In this document: in pieces, positions 59,581-64,000 of the stretch | How positions within the stretch are numbered: position 1 is the stretch's first letter | Layout: every line of letters starts with the position of its first letter | DNA from: Phalacrocorax aristotelis | Lineage: Eukaryota > Chordata > Aves > Suliformes > Phalacrocoracidae | Assembly (NCBI RefSeq): GCF_949628215.1 | Contig: NC_134276.1 | Span: 126,542,125-126,606,124 of the forward strand | DNA length: 64,000 nucleotides | Reading direction: 5' to 3' | The notes under the pieces: generated by a model | What the model was told of the DNA's origin: nothing | Seen by the model: the letters and a program-made list of their open reading frames with translations, nothing else | Database searches by the model: none | Made by a program: the position numbers and the translations under genes

Positions 59581-60175
59581 AAATGATATCATTTCTTCCA
59601 GGAAAACATCTGGTCTTGATTTCAGGCCTGCCGGTGACTAAGCCACCACTGCCCTTCTAGGTAATGTGCCCTACGGATTAATTACTTTCACAGTTGAAAA
59701 CGTGCACCTTGATTTTCAGTCTGAATTTGTCCGGCCTCAGCTGCTGGCAGCTGGTTCTCATAAATGCCCTTTTCTGCCACATTAAAGAGGCCTTTGATAT
59801 TGGGAATCTCTCTCCCCCTTGAACTGCTTGTAGATCAAATCGCTCCTTGGAAGAACCATGGAGATTGTGCCTTTTTGAATTGCACACCCCCCATCCTGCT
59901 GAAACATTTCCAAATTAAGCCGCATAACGTTAAATATCCTGTGGCATCCGCACCTGTTCCTGCATCCCTCACCTGCACCGCGGAGAGCTGCCTGCCAGCC
60001 CAGGATGCTCGACGCCTTCAAGATGGCAGACATAGGCATGCATGAACCGCTGGAGGAGCAGACTTTGCGGGAGACCTGACAGCCACATTTGGACACAGAG
60101 GGGCTGCTCCTCAAGCGTAAAAGGACCAATAAAATTATATTTGCTGCCATTTTTGCTGCTGAGTGGGTCACAGCA
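59581..60175. promoter_or_regulatory. Candidate conserved non-coding element
   Basis: Non-repetitive block without a coding frame, rich in developmental factor-like sites: GGATTAATTAC, CAGCTGCTGGCAGCTG (paired E-boxes), CATAAATG and CCTTTGATAT (TCF/LEF-like). Position within a gene-poor stretch fits an enhancer. This is an inference from texture; no alignment was available. Confidence 0.3.
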
Positions 60176-63100
60176 ATTGAGGCTGCTTGCTAGTGCAAGG
60201 ATGGGAGGGAGATTTCAAACCAGCCAGCGCATTGTGTACCAGCAGTCTTGAAGAAACAGATTTATCTCTTGGATCAAAGGGTGTTTAGCCACAATAGTTT
60301 ATATATGGAAAAAAAAGAGGTAGATTTTTTTTAAAAAAATTATTGTTGGTTTGCAACACTTTTTCCAGATTTTAACCTTTCGTGGTAGTATGGCACAAAA
60401 GGGGGAAAGGTTTTTAATGAAGCCTCAGGCTCATGAAGTGTGAAAAATACCTTCTTGCCCAGTTTTGCAATAAAGAGATGTCTGTGTCAGAGAGGGGACC
60501 CCGTAGAAGTTCATCTTGTCTGAAATGGAAAGGACAGCCATGTTGAATTCCCCATGCTATTACATTTTACAGCTTTTGTTTGTAAGCAGTACAGCCCAGT
60601 ATCGCTGCTGCATTTATTAAGGCCAAAACTCATGCAGAGAGGCATTTCCACTGTCATAGGCATCTCGCTTACTCGCTGGAGTACCACAGTCTGCAACATG
60701 CATAGTCTAAGAAGCTGAGGCATTGCTACTCTACCATGCTTACAGCCATCTGGGGTTATAACCAGCTGAGGTCACAGCCAGTTGGGTATAACCAGCCCTG
60801 GTTACAACAGCTGGGGAACATGAAACACCGTAGTCAGCTAAGTAATTTACAAAAGGTCACCCAGGGCATCAGTGGCAGGCCAGAACCTGAACCCTGCTCT
60901 TTTAACTCTACCTCCTCATCATTGAACCATCTCCCAGGTGGAGGCACTCCACAGCTGCTTCAGAGAAAGAAGAGCTGCCTGGGCAGCCTTTCCCACTAAA
61001 CTGCATTTCTAAACCAAGGGATTTATGTCTCATAGTGGTGCGTTTTAATGCAGAGTTACAAGTGTTAAGGTGAGTGCCAAGCAGACCTCTACTCCCCAGC
61101 TCCTGAGCCCAGGAAGTAAATCCACAGGGTGTCACAGGAGGGAGCACCACAACAGTCTAGTCCAATGCAGACTGCAAAACTTTTATCAAAAGCTGGATTA
61201 AGATTCACCTTTCAGAAGGATTTAATTTCTTTACAGACTCAGTGCAGTCTCCAGTTCTGCCTCTACCCAATGCAAGCTAAAGCAAATTGTAAAAGTCTCT
61301 TTAACCTGACCAAGCAGGACAAGTGACATACTCCATCCCACCAGGATGCCAAGTGGTGGGATATTTCCCCTAGGCCTGTATCTCTATCAGCAAAACTAGG
61401 GAGAGCAGTTGGCTTTTTGGACATCAAACCTTTTTCTTCCTGTGTGGTGGTCTGTGCTAATGGGAATGGAAAGGAGAAGAAAGATCTTTCTTGCCTCAAA
61501 TCCTCCTACCTTCTGTCCCAGTCCCCAGGGACCTGTGTGATATGAGACATGTTTTTTCCTTTTATCCCTGCCTGAGGAACTAATCTTTCTGCATTAGCAT
61601 GCAAGATGGAAGAGAGCCAGCAGTTCTGGGGGTCTTCTTTGGGAGGATTTCATCCCAGAGATCACTTTTACCTTTTTCTGACTGGTTCCTCAATGTTGTC
61701 TGCAGCAGGAAACCCCCGTCAGTTTGTTACCCGCTACCTCCTCAAGGTGGTGAGCTGGATCTCTTGATCCTGTCAGTGATGCACTTAGACATGGTGACAA
61801 GCATCTCTCACCAGAGGCTGTTTTCGGCAGCTTGGGTACAAGGTGGTCTATGGGGCGGGTGGTGAAGGAGGTGTGGAGAGGAGAGGGGGCTTCTTGTCTC
61901 ACCGGGTGAAGAGGTGTTAATTAAAACGGCTATTTTGGCTTATTCACGCCCTGACATTCTTTGTCAACTTTTCTACAGCCCAATGAGAACACACGTGACC
62001 CAACTGGCCTCCCAGCAAGCGCCGTGTGAGATCCACTCTCCTCGTTGGCCACTCTTCACCATCCCCCCTTCTTCATCGTCTCCCACCCCCCTCCCTCCTT
62101 GGTGCTGCTAATGCATTTCCATTATTTATGAGACATCCCTTGGCGTTTCCAGTTCAGCCTTTCTTATTCTCTCTTTTCCTGCTTTTTGCTTGGTGTTTGA
62201 GGTCCGTGGCCCAGAAGTCAGTATGGTTTAACACTCTGGTACCAAACACAGATCCCTCAAACCTTTCCTTTCCAGCAAGGTTTGTTTTCAGAGACATTTT
62301 AAAAGAGCAATATGTGATCATTGTACATGATTGTATGAACAGAACAACAGTGAGAAGTTCTCGATTAATGGCCATGGAAGCCAGTGACATCTCAGGTTGG
62401 CTGTAAAATGTGTAACGCACTGGCAGCAATAACATGGACCTGAATCTTGTCAAAAGAGGGAGAAGAAAGTTCATCTTTTCAGGTGCAGTACTATCTTTTT
62501 TTGGTGGTCTACCAATGAGGCAGCCAACTGGTGCCCATAATAATGGGTTTCTTCTGCCTTGCTGTGCACAAGGAAATATGAGACATGATCAGTGCATTTC
62601 GCATGTGCCATCATCTGACAAATCCTTGCCCATCACCAATCCCTTGCTCATCTTGTTGCTAAGGGTTGTCCCTATGTGAAGAACACTTTATGCTGCAGGA
62701 CAAGGAGGTTTGAACTCATTGCAGTGAGTTCACTCATTGCAGTACAGTACTGCTCTGTAGGGAAATGGTGAATATATTATTCCTTTTTACAAGACCTGCA
62801 TTTGCTTGCTGAGAGAGGAGGCCCAGAGGAATCCTACTCACCAGACATCAGCCAGGCCTTAGCTGTATGACCTTATGCCTTGCAGACAGCCGTTTTACTA
62901 GCACGTCCAAAATAAACCTATCCTTTGTCTAGATGCAGAAACTGCATGGAGGCTGTTTCATTTATAAGCTGTTCCTTGGACAGCTTATTCCTCCAGTGGC
63001 CTGGGAAGGCTGTCAACCTCTCATGTGACCTATTTACCACATCTGCCCTTTGTAATACTGAGGTTTTTTGCTGCTTTGCTTGCTCCGCAGCACCCGGAGC

Positions 63101-64000
63101 CTGAAAATAACAGTGCACATCCAATTTAAGACACTCGCAACTCCCCCAGCATCCTCTGCCAGCCTTCATGGATGTCCATGGGTTTTTCCACTCCAAGTAA
63201 AGGTTTCTCATTCCCACTATAACAGCCCAGAGCTTGTTGTCTAAATCTGATTTTGAATTAGGCAGGGGTCCATGGTTCCATGGCAATGCCAAGCTGTGGG
63301 TGGGACCAGAGGGGAGGATTTTTTTTCCTAGGGATTTGAAATCTCTTCTTATGCTGTTTCTGAAAGATTTCATCTCTCTAGGAAGCAGAAGCCTCTCGAG
63401 ATGAGATGTTTGTGCAAGACTCTGCCGCGTGGGCTTGAGCTGGAGGCTTCACATGCAGCCAAACCAAAAGATTGCTCTTTTTCTGGGTTGGGTCCAGGCA
63501 GAATCCAAACTTCAGGGGAGGGTTTCGGTCCAAGAAATTGAATCTGAGCAGCTCTTATCTTCAAGTGTTTCAGATGAAAGGATCGTTCCCGTCCAAGAAG
63601 GCATGTGAAATGCAGTCGCGCTGACTTGGTTTTGCCTCCAGGCAGGAGACAAAGTGATGGGCCAGTAAGTGAAGCTCCTAGTGGCTTGGTGGGTGCTTGA
63701 TGAACTGGTGTGACAAGGGACACACAAACAGCCTATAGCAGACCAAGGAAATAAAATATCTAAATACTGCTTTGTTATCACTCTTTGATCCACAGAGACT
63801 AGTTTGGGTGGGCCGAATCCACAGCTGGCGTAAGAGCTGCCATATTATCCAAATGTTTAAGAAAGATACAAATACAGAGATAGAGTTAGGTGTGAGCAAG
63901 CCCCATTTCTAAATGGCATTTGTGACAGGAGCCAAAACTGGGGTTCACGTGAAGTGCATCCCTTTTCAGATCACTAAAGCCAACGCCTGGGGTGGACTTT
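60176..64000. other. Right flank, no gene recognised
   Basis: No exon or recognisable repeat family supported on either strand to the end of the window. Several AT-rich unique segments (for example 60290-60480 and 62100-62350) may be non-coding regulatory sequence, but nothing can be assigned. Confidence 0.3.

Noticed and set aside
43111-64000. BOC coding exons
   Set aside because: No signal peptide exon with a following Ig or fibronectin domain could be found on the plus strand; BOC is only suggested by synteny.

Overview
The window is vertebrate nuclear DNA, most likely from a bird. The main clues are many CR1 LINE fragments carrying the avian-type 3' end (CACAGAAT repeats followed by GGTTGGAAGGGACC), a solo ERVL-like LTR with a 5-bp target duplication, compact GT-AG introns and CpG-island promoters. 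No bacterial-style genes, CRISPR arrays or tRNAs were seen. Species cannot be fixed from the sequence.

Four multi-exon genes occupy the left 38 kb. (1) Minus strand, 1.89-6.32 kb: a CD200 receptor gene (CD200R1-like) with signal peptide, Ig-V, Ig-C2, transmembrane and short tail exons. (2) Plus strand, 9.92-12.07 kb: an intact TAF13 gene, four exons and 124 aa. (3) Minus strand, 13.54-19.05 kb: NEPRO (C3orf17 family), convergent with TAF13. (4) Plus strand, 20.56-38.29 kb: a Spire-family actin nucleator. I reconstructed it as 16 phase-consistent exons and 637 aa, with a KIND domain, a WH2 cluster, a divergent Spir-box and a cysteine-rich FYVE-like domain. NEPRO and the Spire-like gene are head-to-head, with their start codons about 1.5 kb apart.

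The right part (38.5-64 kb) has no coding exon I can support. It holds a solo LTR (39.0-39.5 kb), an orphan CpG island (41.5-41.9 kb), several decayed CR1 copies, simple repeats and some unique sequence that may be regulatory. CD200R1 and NEPRO lie together at human 3q13.2 with BOC beyond NEPRO, so this stretch may be upstream or first-intron sequence of BOC; that is inference.

The most noteworthy locus is the Spire-like gene. It differs strongly from SPIRE1 and SPIRE2, sits in a neighbourhood where human has no SPIRE gene, has an exon shortened exactly where the third WH2 helix should be, and uses a GC-AG intron next to a 28-bp exon. Other points are a CD200R with neither the inhibitory NPxY tail motif nor a transmembrane lysine, and TAF13 placed between CD200R1 and NEPRO although human TAF13 is on chromosome 1. 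Comparisons with human proteins are from memory, not from a database search.
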